Positions 23,098 to 31,188 of a stretch of DNA of 64,000 bases are shown here, in pieces. Every line of letters begins with the position of its first letter. The stretch's first letter is position 1. This DNA comes from an uncultured Clostridia bacterium (lineage in GTDB: Bacteria > Bacillota > Clostridia > Oscillospirales > Oscillospiraceae), in assembly GCA_945482615.1 (NCBI GenBank), contig CALYRG010000001.1, positions 1-64,000 of the forward strand, in the 5' to 3' direction. The notes beneath the pieces were generated by a model. It did not search any database and was not told where the DNA came from. It saw only the letters and a program-made list of their open reading frames with translations. A program made the position numbers and the translations under genes.

Positions 23098-24753
23098 ATG
23101 GGAGAATCAAAGCACGCAGTGGTTGTAATTGGGCACCGGAATCCGGATACGGACTCCATATGCTCTGCAATTGCCTACGCTGCGCTGAAAAATCAAACAT
23201 CGGAGCTGCAGTATGAGGCGCGGCGTGCCGGCGAGCTCAATGCGGAGACCACCTTTGTCTTAAAGCACTTTGGCGTGGAGCCACCCCGGCTCTGTCTGGA
23301 CGTGAATCCCAAGGTCCGGGACGTAGACTATCGGAAATTCGATGGCATCCCCGGCAGCACCAGCCTGCGCCGGGCCTGGACCATCATGCGCAGTCAGGAG
23401 ATCGACACCCTGCCGGTGATCGATGACGAGGGAAAGCTGCTGGGTCTGGTCGCCGTAAAGGACATTGCCACGTCCAACATGGACATTTTCGACACCGAGG
23501 TTCTGGCAAAGAGCCACACCTCCTACCGCAACATTCTGGAAACCCTGGAGGGAACCATGGAGGTGGGCGATCCGGACGCCTTTGTGGAGCATGGCCGGGT
23601 GTTCATCGGCGCGGCCAGTCCGGATATTATGGAGGAGACTGTGCAGGCCGGGGACATTGTACTTCTGTCCAACCGCTACGAAAGCCAGCTGTGCGCCATT
23701 GAGATCGGCGTCAGCCTGCTCATCGTCTGCCAGGGGGCTCACATCACCAAAACCATCCGAAGGCTGGCATCCGAGCGGAACGTTGCCATCATTCGCGTAC
23801 CCTTCGATACCTATGCGGCGGCAAAGCTCATCTGTCAGAGTACCCCGGTGTCCTATATTATGACCACTCAGAACCTGCTCAAGTTCAGTCTGTACACCCA
23901 GATTGCCGAGGTCCTGAAGGTCATGGGCAAGGTCCGCCATCGCTACTTTCCGGTTCTGGATGAAAACGGGAAGTACTGCGGCATGCTCAGCCGCCGGAAT
24001 GTCATCAACATGCCCAAGCGGCAGATGATTCTGGTAGACCATAACGAGCAGACCCAGGCGGTGGAAGGGACCTCTGATGCCGAAATTCTGGAGATCATCG
24101 ACCACCACCGAATCGGTCGGCCGGAGACCCGCAACCCCATCTTCTTCCGGAACCAACCGGTGGGATGCACCGCTACCATCATCACCCAGATGTATCTGGA
24201 AGCGGGTGTCGAGATTCCCGCCCCCATCGCCGGAATTCTGCTCAGTGCGATCCTGTCCGATACGCTTGCCTTCCGAAGCCCCACCTGCACCCCCACAGAT
24301 CAGAAGACGGCGCAAATGCTGGCCCGCATTTCCCAGGTGGACATGGAGCAGTTCGCCAGTGAAATGTTCGAGGCCGGTGAGCACATCAGTGGAAAGACTC
24401 CGGAGGAAGTGCTGATTCAGGACTTCAAGGTTTTCCTGTGCGGTGACACCCGGTTCGGCGTTGCCCAGCTGTACTTTATGACGGAGAACAACCTGAAAGC
24501 CGCCCAGGAGCTGCTGAAGCCATACCTGTCGGAAGCCATCTCCAAGCAGAAGATCGAGGATCTGTATGTGATGCTGACCAACGTCCCCCAGAACGCCAGC
24601 ACCGTCATGCACACCGGCTACAATACCGTCCAGATCCTGTCGGATGCCTTTGATGCGGCGGCGGTGAAAGGCAACGCCGTGGTGCTGCCGGGTGTTATCA
24701 GCCGAAAAAAGCAGTTCCTCCCCGCCCTTATGGCCGCTTACCAGCAGCTGTAA
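23098..24753 (+). CDS. CBS/DRTGG-domain manganese-dependent inorganic pyrophosphatase
   Basis: A 551-residue family II pyrophosphatase. Active-site motifs: IGHRNPDTDSICSAIAY (Asp/His ligands) at the N-terminus, the split DHH part VDHNE and EIIDHHRIG near residues 312-345, and a C-terminal DHHA2 domain ending SRKKQFLP. Between the two DHH halves (about 65-310) lies an inserted regulatory module: CBS, DRTGG (about 150-245), CBS. In the family the CBS pair binds adenine nucleotides or diadenosine polyphosphates and tunes hydrolysis of PPi to phosphate. A good AGGAGG site is seven to eight bases before the ATG. Monocistronic. Confidence 0.94.
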   Translation: MGESKHAVVVIGHRNPDTDSICSAIAYAALKNQTSELQYEARRAGELNAETTFVLKHFGVEPPRLCLDVNPKVRDVDYRKFDGIPGSTSLRRAWTIMRSQEIDTLPVIDDEGKLLGLVAVKDIATSNMDIFDTEVLAKSHTSYRNILETLEGTMEVGDPDAFVEHGRVFIGAASPDIMEETVQAGDIVLLSNRYESQLCAIEIGVSLLIVCQGAHITKTIRRLASERNVAIIRVPFDTYAAAKLICQSTPVSYIMTTQNLLKFSLYTQIAEVLKVMGKVRHRYFPVLDENGKYCGMLSRRNVINMPKRQMILVDHNEQTQAVEGTSDAEILEIIDHHRIGRPETRNPIFFRNQPVGCTATIITQMYLEAGVEIPAPIAGILLSAILSDTLAFRSPTCTPTDQKTAQMLARISQVDMEQFASEMFEAGEHISGKTPEEVLIQDFKVFLCGDTRFGVAQLYFMTENNLKAAQELLKPYLSEAISKQKIEDLYVMLTNVPQNASTVMHTGYNTVQILSDAFDAAAVKGNAVVLPGVISRKKQFLPALMAAYQQL

Positions 24754-24769
24754 CCTCCTCTTACCAAAG

Positions 24770-24820
24770 AACGCCAGCCCCGACGGATCCTTACGGATCA
24801 GCTGGGGCTGGCGTTATCCC
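24770..24820. terminator. Bidirectional terminator between pyrophosphatase and ogt genes
   Basis: AACGCCAGCCCC (24770-24781) pairs with GGGGCTGGCGTT (24804-24815). The right side reads ATCCCTTTTCC; the minus-strand tail is weaker. Confidence 0.8.
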
Positions 24821-25347
24821 TTTTCCTTCAAACAGGTCGGGAGGCACAGCCCTCCTTCCAGGGTCAGAAGCCTCTCTTTCCGGTTCAGCCCTCCGGCGTA
24901 GCCGGTGAGACTGCCGTCAGCGCCCACCACCCGGTGGCAGGGGACGATAACGGAGATAGGGTTGCGCCCCACGGCTGCACCCACAGCCCGGGCGGAAAAG
25001 CGTTCCTTTCCCAGCCGCTCCGCCGTAATAGCCCCGATGGCTCCGTAAGACACGGTCTTTCCATAGGGAATGGTCAGCAGGCTCTCCCAAACGGCCACCT
25101 GATACTGTGTTCCCACCAGGTGCAGCGTGGGTGTAAAGTCTGGCCTGTCCCCGGCGAAATACGCATCCAGCCAGCGTTTGGCCTGCTCCAATACGGTGCA
25201 GCTGCCCTCTGCTAATCCCGGGAGCTGCGCCGGGTAGTATTTCTGCCCGGCAAACCACAGCCCGGTAAGGCCAATTTCATCTGCTGCCAGGAGGATATCT
25301 CCCAAGGGGGAATCATAATGGGCCGTGCAGGGCATCTTACTTCCCAT
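24814..25347 (-). CDS. ogt: O6-methylguanine-DNA methyltransferase
   Basis: A 177-residue suicidal DNA-repair protein. The acceptor Cys lies in IVPCHRVVGADGSLTGYAGGL. The helix-turn-helix/arginine-finger segment FSARAVGAAVGRNP and the N-terminal YDSPLGDILLAADEIGLTGLWFAGQ are all normal. The start overlaps the 3' end of the TrpR-like gene by 11 bp; ATG 25335 is an alternative. It is the last gene of an operon headed by an amino-acid ABC transporter, an odd location for a repair gene. Confidence 0.93.
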   Translation of the reverse strand: MGSKMPCTAHYDSPLGDILLAADEIGLTGLWFAGQKYYPAQLPGLAEGSCTVLEQAKRWLDAYFAGDRPDFTPTLHLVGTQYQVAVWESLLTIPYGKTVSYGAIGAITAERLGKERFSARAVGAAVGRNPISVIVPCHRVVGADGSLTGYAGGLNRKERLLTLEGGLCLPTCLKEKG

Positions 25348-25612
25348 CTTCTTTGATCAGGCGGCTGTAGCCGGTGCCATACTGGACGCACCGGGACACC
25401 CGGCTCAGGGTGGCCGAGGAAATATCCGTACCCGCCATGACCTGCTGATAGGTCATGCCCTGCATCAGCAGCTTGGCGGCGTAAAGCCGCTCGGCCATTT
25501 TTTCCAGCTCCTTGCGGGTGCAAAGATCCTCAAAAAACGCCTGGCAATCCTGGGCATTTTCCAGACCCGCGATCTGCCGGTACAGAGCCTGTAGCTTTTC
25601 TTCCTGACACAT
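25337..25612 (-). CDS. TrpR-like protein of the YerC/YecD family
   Basis: A 91-residue helical protein with a TrpR-type DNA-binding core: FFEDLCTRKELEKMAERLYAAKLLMQG then MTYQQVMAGTDISSATLSRVSRCVQYG (HTH about residues 50-75). The YerC/YecD family in Firmicutes resembles the Trp repressor but has no settled ligand. Start ATG 25612 follows AGGAGG by eight bases. It lies 32 bp after the ABC ATPase gene and overlaps ogt, so a role in controlling the transporter operon is plausible. Confidence 0.88.
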   Translation of the reverse strand: MCQEEKLQALYRQIAGLENAQDCQAFFEDLCTRKELEKMAERLYAAKLLMQGMTYQQVMAGTDISSATLSRVSRCVQYGTGYSRLIKEDGK

Positions 25613-25644
25613 GGATGGTTCCTCCTGATTCTGTATGTCTTCCC

Positions 25645-26388
25645 TCACAGTACGCTTGCCGCGCCCCGGAGGAAGGCCTTGGTTTTTTCACTTCTGGGGT
25701 GCTCGAAGACCTCCTCCGGGGTGCCCATTTCTTCGATGACACCATCGGCCATATAGATCACCACATCGGCCACACTCCGGGCAAACTCCATCTCATGAGT
25801 GACCACGATCATGGTGTTGTCCTTGTTTTTCAGGCCCCGGATGACCCGCAGCACTTCCCCGGTGAGCTCCGGGTCCAGGGCGCTGGTGGGCTCGTCAAAG
25901 CACAGCACCTCCGGCCGCAGAGCCAGCGCCCGGGCAATGGCGATGCGCTGCTGCTGACCGCCGGACAGCTGGTAGGGGTAGAAGTCGGCCTTCTGCCTGA
26001 GCCCAACCTGTTCCAGCAGCCTCATGGCATTGTCCCGGAGCTCCTGCTTGCTGCCCAGGCCCAGCAGACTGGGAGCAAGGGTGATGTTTTCCAGCGCGGT
26101 GTACTGGGGAAACAGGTTGAAGTTCTGAAACACCAGTCCAAAATGGAGCCGGTTCTTCCGGATCTGCTCCTCGGAGGCGCCGCCCAGCAGCTTCTGGCCT
26201 TTGACGATAATCTCCCCCGCGTCCGGGGTTTCCAGAAAGTTCAGGCACCGCAGCAGCGTGGTCTTGCCGCTGCCGGAGGAGCCGATGATGGCCAGCACCT
26301 GGCCTGGCTCCATGGAAAACGAAATATTTTTTAAAACGGCAGAGCCGTCAAAGCTCTTTTGCAGATTGTTGACTTCCAGTAGTATCAT
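25645..26388 (-). CDS. Amino-acid ABC transporter ATP-binding protein (second system)
   Basis: A 247-residue GlnQ/HisP-type ATPase. Walker A GSSGSGKTT, Q-loop VFQNFNLFPQ, signature LSGGQQQR, Walker B VLCFDEPTSALDPE and H-loop VVTHE are intact. It starts 4 bp after the permease stop. It pairs with the permease at 26393-27079 and the binding protein at 27159-27947. It is a paralogue of the ATPase at 4532-5278. Confidence 0.93.
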   Translation of the reverse strand: MILLEVNNLQKSFDGSAVLKNISFSMEPGQVLAIIGSSGSGKTTLLRCLNFLETPDAGEIIVKGQKLLGGASEEQIRKNRLHFGLVFQNFNLFPQYTALENITLAPSLLGLGSKQELRDNAMRLLEQVGLRQKADFYPYQLSGGQQQRIAIARALALRPEVLCFDEPTSALDPELTGEVLRVIRGLKNKDNTMIVVTHEMEFARSVADVVIYMADGVIEEMGTPEEVFEHPRSEKTKAFLRGAASVL

Positions 26389-26392
26389 AGCA

Positions 26393-27079
26393 TCATCCTC
26401 TGAAATAGTCCAGTCTCTTTTCTACCCAGCCGAACAAAAGTGTCAGAGCACCGCTGAACACCAGATAGTACAGTGCCGTAAAGAACAAGGGCCACACCTG
26501 GCCGGAGATTCCCTGAGAGCCCTTCAGGAAAGCCGTACCCGCCCAGATAATCTCCTGCAGGGCAATGATCCGGGCCAGAGCCGTGTCCTTGACCAGGGTG
26601 ATGATCTCATTGCTCACCGGCGGGACAATGCGCTTGATAACCTGCAGAAGCATGATTCTCACAAAAATCTGCCCTCTGGTCATGCCCAGCACCTGCCCGG
26701 CCTCCAGCTGGCCCACAGGGATGCTCTGGATGCCGCCCCGGTAGATTTCAGAGAAATAGCAGGCGTAATTGATGATGAAGGCCGCCGCCGAAGCGGCAAA
26801 GCGTCCGTTCTCACCGCTGCCCCAGATCGGCTGCCCCAGAGCCATGCTGGGAAAATAGAAGATGATCAAAAGCTGGATCATCAGCGGCGTGCCCCGGATA
26901 ATCCAGACAAAGAACCGGGTCACAATACTCAGCGGACGGAACCGGGACATGGAACCAAAGGCGATAATGAGTCCCAAGGGCAGCGCCCCCACCAGGGTTA
27001 TGCCAAAGAGCTTCAGGGTCTGAAGAAAGCCGACATTCAGCGCCCCAAAAACAATGGGTAATTGCTGTAAAAAGGTCAT
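26393..27079 (-). CDS. Amino-acid ABC transporter permease (second system)
   Basis: A 228-residue HisM/GlnP-type membrane protein with about five helices. The key segments are FFVWIIRGTPLMIQLLIIFYFP, AFIINYACYFSEIYRGGIQSIPVGQLEAGQVLGM and the coupling helix ending LLQVIKRIVPPVSNEII. Start ATG 27079 has AGGGGGA seven bases upstream; eight further upstream codons are in frame but less likely. A gap of 79 bp separates it from the binding-protein gene. Confidence 0.9.
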   Translation of the reverse strand: MTFLQQLPIVFGALNVGFLQTLKLFGITLVGALPLGLIIAFGSMSRFRPLSIVTRFFVWIIRGTPLMIQLLIIFYFPSMALGQPIWGSGENGRFAASAAAFIINYACYFSEIYRGGIQSIPVGQLEAGQVLGMTRGQIFVRIMLLQVIKRIVPPVSNEIITLVKDTALARIIALQEIIWAGTAFLKGSQGISGQVWPLFFTALYYLVFSGALTLLFGWVEKRLDYFRG

Positions 27080-27158
27080 GTTTTTCCCCCTATTCACAAA
27101 CATGGGTCATCCGCCCGGCAGGGAAAGTGCCGGACGGATGAATTTTCATCGCGTGTAA

Positions 27159-27947
27159 TTACTGGGCGATCAGGGCGGCGGTGACACCGTAGGTGTCGGC
27201 ACAGGCCTGCATGGAACCATCCTTGTAGGAGGCGGCGAAGAAATCGTTCAGCGCCGCAGTCAGGTCGGAGCCGGTGCGGAAGCCAACACCGTATTCCTCG
27301 CTGTTGAGCTTGGCGGTGTAGGTCAGATCCGCGTAGCCGGTGCCCTCGCCCACCATGGCGGCAGCCATCAGGGAGTCAATGACAGCGGCGTCCGATGTAC
27401 CGGCGGCAACCTCCATCAGCGCGGCGGCCTGGGACTGGACAGGGGTGCAGCTGTAGCCCAGGGCAGTGACCTCGGCTTCACCGGCGGAGCCTGCCTCCAC
27501 GGCAAACTGCAGGTCGGCGCAGCTCTCGGAGGTCTGATAGTCCGCGGCCTTGGCAGCGGGCACGATGACCACCTGGGCGTTGTTGCAGTAGGGCTTGGAG
27601 CAGCTCATGGCAGCGGTGACCTCGCTTGTCAATGTCATGCCGTTCCAGACGCAGTCAATGTTCTTGCTGTCCAGCTCCAGAACCTTGTTATCCCAGTCAA
27701 TCTCCACGAACTCCACCTTCACGCCCAGGCTGGCTGCAAAGGCCGCAGCCATGTCGGCATCAAAGCCGATCCAGTTTCCGCTTGCATCCTTGTAATCCAT
27801 GGGGGCGAAATCGGTGATGCCAACCACCAGAGTGCCTTTATCCTTGACATACTTGAGATCGGAGTTGGCGTCTGCCTTCTTGCCGCAGCCGGCAAACAGT
27901 GTCAGTACCAGAGTCAGTACCAGAGCCAGTGCAATTATCTTTTTCAC
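27159..27947 (-). CDS. Amino-acid ABC transporter substrate-binding lipoprotein (second system)
   Basis: A 262-residue family-3 binding protein from GTG 27947, which follows AGAGAGG by seven bases. An in-frame ATG 28 codons earlier has no ribosome site and would spoil the signal peptide. The lipobox is LFAGC (Cys about residue 20). Family patterns GTLVVGITDFAPMDYKDASG, WIGFDADMAAAFAASLGVKVEF, and CVWNGMTLTSE are clear. It heads the operon and is the most highly translated-looking gene of the group. Ligand unknown. Confidence 0.92.
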   Translation of the reverse strand: MKKIIALALVLTLVLTLFAGCGKKADANSDLKYVKDKGTLVVGITDFAPMDYKDASGNWIGFDADMAAAFAASLGVKVEFVEIDWDNKVLELDSKNIDCVWNGMTLTSEVTAAMSCSKPYCNNAQVVIVPAAKAADYQTSESCADLQFAVEAGSAGEAEVTALGYSCTPVQSQAAALMEVAAGTSDAAVIDSLMAAAMVGEGTGYADLTYTAKLNSEEYGVGFRTGSDLTAALNDFFAASYKDGSMQACADTYGVTAALIAQ

Positions 27948-28016
27948 AGTGATTACCTCTCTTTTTCTGGGGGGCGCCGGAGACGCTTCCCGAATTGGTT
28001 TTTCTTTACAGGACGC

Positions 28017-28045
28017 ATTATACTTCATCACGCTAAAGCTGTAAA
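28017..28045 (-). promoter_or_regulatory. Promoter of the second amino-acid ABC operon
   Basis: On the minus strand TTTACA (28045-28040) and TATAAT (28022-28017), 17-bp spacer, about 70 bp before the GTG start. Confidence 0.8.
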
Positions 28046-28137
28046 GTGTTTTTTCAGAAAAATCGAACTTTTGTCAAAACTGTCAGAATTGGCAAAAGCT
28101 CATGATGCAATTTATACAATCCGCCAGCATTTTGCTT

Positions 28138-28163
28138 GAGAGGGCGGCAGATGCCGCCCTCTC
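28138..28163 (-). terminator. Stem-loop after the beta-CASP hydrolase gene
   Basis: GAGAGGGCGGC (28138-28148) pairs perfectly with GCCGCCCTCTC (28153-28163) around AGAT, starting three bases after the hydrolase stop. The following minus-strand sequence AAGCAAAATG is not U-rich, so termination may be partial. Confidence 0.6.
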
Positions 28164-28166
28164 TGG

Positions 28167-29771
28167 TTACTTCCATTTCTCGATCAGACTGCGAATCTGG
28201 GCTGTGAGCTTGGCATTGTCCTTGTTGGACCGGCCCCGGAACCCCTGCACCAGCTTCAGCAGATCCCCGGCGGCTGCCACCAACTCGCCATAAATCTGCT
28301 TTGCCCGCTGGCTGCCCTTAAACACCGCCGCCCGGTCAATCTTTACGCCTTGGGTGAAGGCCGTCATCTTCCCGGTGAGCAGATCGTACTCCGTGCCGCT
28401 GTAGGGTGCCTCGGCGCAGTAGCCCATGGACTGAAGGGTTGCGCGGAAGGCCTCGCAGCTTTCATCGTCACCGTGGTTTACGAACACCATTCCCGGCTTA
28501 TTCTGGAAGCCCCCGAGCCAGGCAAGCAATCCGTCCCTATCCGCATGGCCGGAGGTGCCGTGGAGAGACCCGATTTCGGCGCACACCGCGATTTCCTCAC
28601 CGAAGAGCTTTACGTCCTTCACCCCCTGCTGGAGCCGCTGGCCCAGAGAGCCCTCGGCCTGGTACCCCACAAACAGGATCATGCTCTCGCTGCGCCACAG
28701 GTTGTGCTTCAGATGATGCCGAATCCGTCCCGCCTCGCACATACCGCTGGCGGAAAGAATGACCTTGGGCTTGGCATCGAAGTTGATCGCCTTGGAATCC
28801 TCGGAAGTCACAGACAATTGCAGTCCGTCAAACCAGATGGGATTGATACCCTGTTCCAGAATGGCCCGGGTCTCATCGTCAAAGTTATTCTCGCTGCTCT
28901 GCAGGAAGATACCGGTTGCCTCCACCGCCAGGGGAGAGTCCACATACACCGGAAATCCGGGGTGATTCTTCACAAGCTCCTGCTGCTTGATCTCCCGGAT
29001 GGCATACAGCAGCTCCTGGGTTCTGCCCACCGCAAAGGCGGGGATCACCAGATTGCCGCCCCGGTCCAGCGTACGCTGAATGCACTGGGCAAGCTCTCCT
29101 ACCACGTCCACAGGAGCCTTGTCGTGGAGCCGGTCGCCGTAAGTGGATTCGATCACCAGGTAGTCCGCCGTCTGAACCGGCTGGGGATCCCGGAGCAAGG
29201 GCTGGTTGAGGTTGCCCACATCCCCGCTGAACACGATCTTGCGCTGCTCCTGGCCCTCCGTAAGCCACAGCTCGATGGCAGCGGATCCCAGCAGATGGCC
29301 AACATCCGTAAAGCGGAGGTCAATCCCCTCTGCCACCCGCAGCAGCTCGCCGTAATGGCAGGGCCGCAGCAGCCGGATCGCTGCCAGCGCATCGTTCAGC
29401 GTATAGGTCGGCTCGGTCAGTGCCTCCCCTGCCCGCTCAGCCTTCCGATTGCGCCACTGGGCCTCGGATTCCTGAATATGGGCCGAATCCCGGAGCATGA
29501 TGTCGCACAGACTGCAGGTGGCCTCGGTGGCGTAAATGAGACCGGAGAAGCCATCCTTGCAGAGCTTTGGCAGCATACCGGAGTGGTCGATGTGCGCATG
29601 GGTCAGGAATACCGCTTCGATCTGCCCGGGGCTGACCGGCAGCGGCACATTCTGGAATACGTCCATCCCCTGCTCCATACCGCAGTCCACCAGGTAATGT
29701 CTTCCGCCGACCTCCAACAGGGTGCAGCTTCCGGTCACCTCATGGGTCGCGCCGATGAACTGGATCTTCAT
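28167..29771 (-). CDS. MBL-fold/beta-CASP metallo-hydrolase (CPSF-like RNase family)
   Basis: A 534-residue enzyme. The metal motif FLTHAHIDHSGML (HxHxDH) lies near residue 57, and further ligands appear in DVGHLLGSA and FSGDVGN. The beta-CASP domain follows (about 210-380: VIESTYGDR, IPAFAVGRTQELLYAI, VILSASGMCEAGRI) and the RMMBL-type motif GTSGHADRDGLLAWL. ATG 29771 is preferred to ATG 29777 because the GGGGG site is then seven bases away. Family members are RNases or RNA-processing enzymes in the cytoplasm. It is downstream of sigK on the same strand. Confidence 0.92.
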   Translation of the reverse strand: MKIQFIGATHEVTGSCTLLEVGGRHYLVDCGMEQGMDVFQNVPLPVSPGQIEAVFLTHAHIDHSGMLPKLCKDGFSGLIYATEATCSLCDIMLRDSAHIQESEAQWRNRKAERAGEALTEPTYTLNDALAAIRLLRPCHYGELLRVAEGIDLRFTDVGHLLGSAAIELWLTEGQEQRKIVFSGDVGNLNQPLLRDPQPVQTADYLVIESTYGDRLHDKAPVDVVGELAQCIQRTLDRGGNLVIPAFAVGRTQELLYAIREIKQQELVKNHPGFPVYVDSPLAVEATGIFLQSSENNFDDETRAILEQGINPIWFDGLQLSVTSEDSKAINFDAKPKVILSASGMCEAGRIRHHLKHNLWRSESMILFVGYQAEGSLGQRLQQGVKDVKLFGEEIAVCAEIGSLHGTSGHADRDGLLAWLGGFQNKPGMVFVNHGDDESCEAFRATLQSMGYCAEAPYSGTEYDLLTGKMTAFTQGVKIDRAAVFKGSQRAKQIYGELVAAAGDLLKLVQGFRGRSNKDNAKLTAQIRSLIEKWK

Positions 29772-29857
29772 GCCCATTCCCCCTTTTTTCTTTTATTATA
29801 GCACTCCCTTTGCAAAACGCAAGTCCGGAGCGCTTCCCAGGAGGTACGCAGTGTTTT

Positions 29858-30535
29858 CTATTCCAACTCCTTTCGCAGCTTTTCCAGCGCACGCTTCTCG
29901 ATCCGGGATACGTAGCTCCTGCTGATTCCAGTGATAGCCGATACCTCGCGCTGCTTTTTCGGAGGGCCGCCATCCAGGCCATAGCGCAGGACGATCACCT
30001 GCCGTTCCTGATCCGACAGGCAGCTGTCTACCTTGCCCCGGAGCTGCCGCGTCAGCTCCCGGTTGGATACCTGCTCCAGAAGGTCCCCGTCCTGGCTGAC
30101 CACATCCATCAGCTCCAGCGGCGCACCGTCCGTACCCGTCTCGATCATGTCGGACAAGGACACATCCTGGGCGCTCTTCCGCTGCGCCCGGAAATACATG
30201 AGGATTTCATTTTCTACGCACCGGGCGGCATAGGTTGCCAGCCTTGCTCCCTTTTCGGGGTTGAAGGTTTCAATGCCTTTGATGAGCCCAATGGTTCCGA
30301 TGGAGATCAGGTCCTCCTGATCGGAGGTCTGGGTGTAGTATTTTTTCATGATGTGCGCAACCAGGCGCAGATTCCGTTCAATGAGGATGTTTCGGGCGTC
30401 CAGATCTCCCTGGTGGGCAAGCTCCACGTAATAGCGCTCCTCCTCTCCGGTCAGAGGCTTGGGGAAGGAGCCGGTGGACAGCTGCAGGGAGTACAACAGT
30501 GTGCTGAGCATCAGCCATGCGGAAAGCAGCATCAT
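29858..30535 (-). CDS. sigK: RNA polymerase sporulation sigma factor sigma-K, intact copy
   Basis: A 225-residue sigma-70 family factor. Residues 1-23 are hydrophobic ([19 protein letters not shown]), matching the membrane-held pro-sequence of pro-sigma-K. Region 2 holds [41 protein letters not shown] and LATYAARCVENEILMYFR; region 4 holds LSDQERQVIVLRYGLDGG and the HTH SAITGISRSYVSRIEKRALEKLRKE. It directs late mother-cell gene expression in sporulation. The first 63 codons and upstream DNA are repeated at 39856-40092, but this copy is complete. The B. subtilis protein is slightly longer at the C-terminus. Confidence 0.95.
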   Translation of the reverse strand: MMLLSAWLMLSTLLYSLQLSTGSFPKPLTGEEERYYVELAHQGDLDARNILIERNLRLVAHIMKKYYTQTSDQEDLISIGTIGLIKGIETFNPEKGARLATYAARCVENEILMYFRAQRKSAQDVSLSDMIETGTDGAPLELMDVVSQDGDLLEQVSNRELTRQLRGKVDSCLSDQERQVIVLRYGLDGGPPKKQREVSAITGISRSYVSRIEKRALEKLRKELE

Positions 30536-30581
30536 ACATCACCTCAGCATACCTTATTCGCTGTTGGTTGTCCCTTTTCCT
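30345..30581. repeat. Left copy of the 237-bp direct repeat (sigK 5' end)
   Basis: Starts TTCATGATGTGCGC and ends GTCCCTTTTCCT. Base-by-base reading finds it identical to 39856-40092 (offset 9511). It covers the first 63 codons of sigK and 46 bp upstream. Beyond 30581 similarity continues in a diverged form for some 35-40 bp (for example CAGG-TTCAAA-GAAC). Confidence 0.93.
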
Positions 30582-31112
30582 ACAGGTTTCAAAGAACTTG
30601 TCTGCCTTTCTGCCAGGGGTGGAATACCCGTTACAATCCTCTGCCCATGAAAATGCCCCCGTATCCTTGCATCTCTCAAACGGATGCGACATAATGTGGG
30701 CAACAGAATCATAACTTCCAAAATTTTTCTGGAATGTGTGACCCGGGAGAGAAAACCTCGTACTACCAGGGTGAGGAACGAATGGAAAGCGCAGTGTCAA
30801 CAAATCCACAGGAAGGAACTGTTGGAAGGATAACAAATCCCACCGATCAATTCTGACCGGTGGGTGTTTTCGTCATGTGTAATACTCTTTCCATTCCTAT
30901 TGGATTTCTCGTTAAATCACAGGTCTCCTTTAAATTGAGACTTTGGGGATTTCGGTTTTTTTAGCTTGTTTTATTCCGACACCTGTTTCGGATGCAGATT
31001 TCGATAATGTCGATTAGTGTATCAGCAGAATCTACAAATTGTAGAAATGCTAGAACTCCTTTAGCTGTCCAAGAAAGTTCCATACGTACAACGGACAAAT
31101 AATAAGAAGAAA
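30582..31112. other. Non-coding segment between sigK and the defence operon
   Basis: About 530 bp with no convincing gene. The first 40 bp are a diverged continuation of the sigK upstream repeat. A terminator-like hairpin lies at 30839-30870. After about 30900 the sequence becomes A/T-rich. Nothing else is recognisable. Confidence 0.6.
30839..30870 (+). terminator. Orphan rho-independent terminator
   Basis: CCCACCG (30839-30845) pairs with CGGTGGG (30858-30864), then TGTTTTCG. No plus-strand gene precedes it. It could shield the island from outside transcription or be the remnant end of a lost gene. Confidence 0.6.
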
Positions 31113-31141
31113 TTGAAAAACAACCAAACTTATGCTATGAT
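31113..31141 (+). promoter_or_regulatory. Promoter of the four-gene defence operon
   Basis: TTGAAA (31113-31118) and TATGAT (31136-31141), 17-bp spacer, 48 bp before the first ATG. Confidence 0.7.
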
Positions 31142-31188
31142 TGCTACAGAGAATTTATTTATTTCAGTAACCAGAAAGGAGGAAATCC

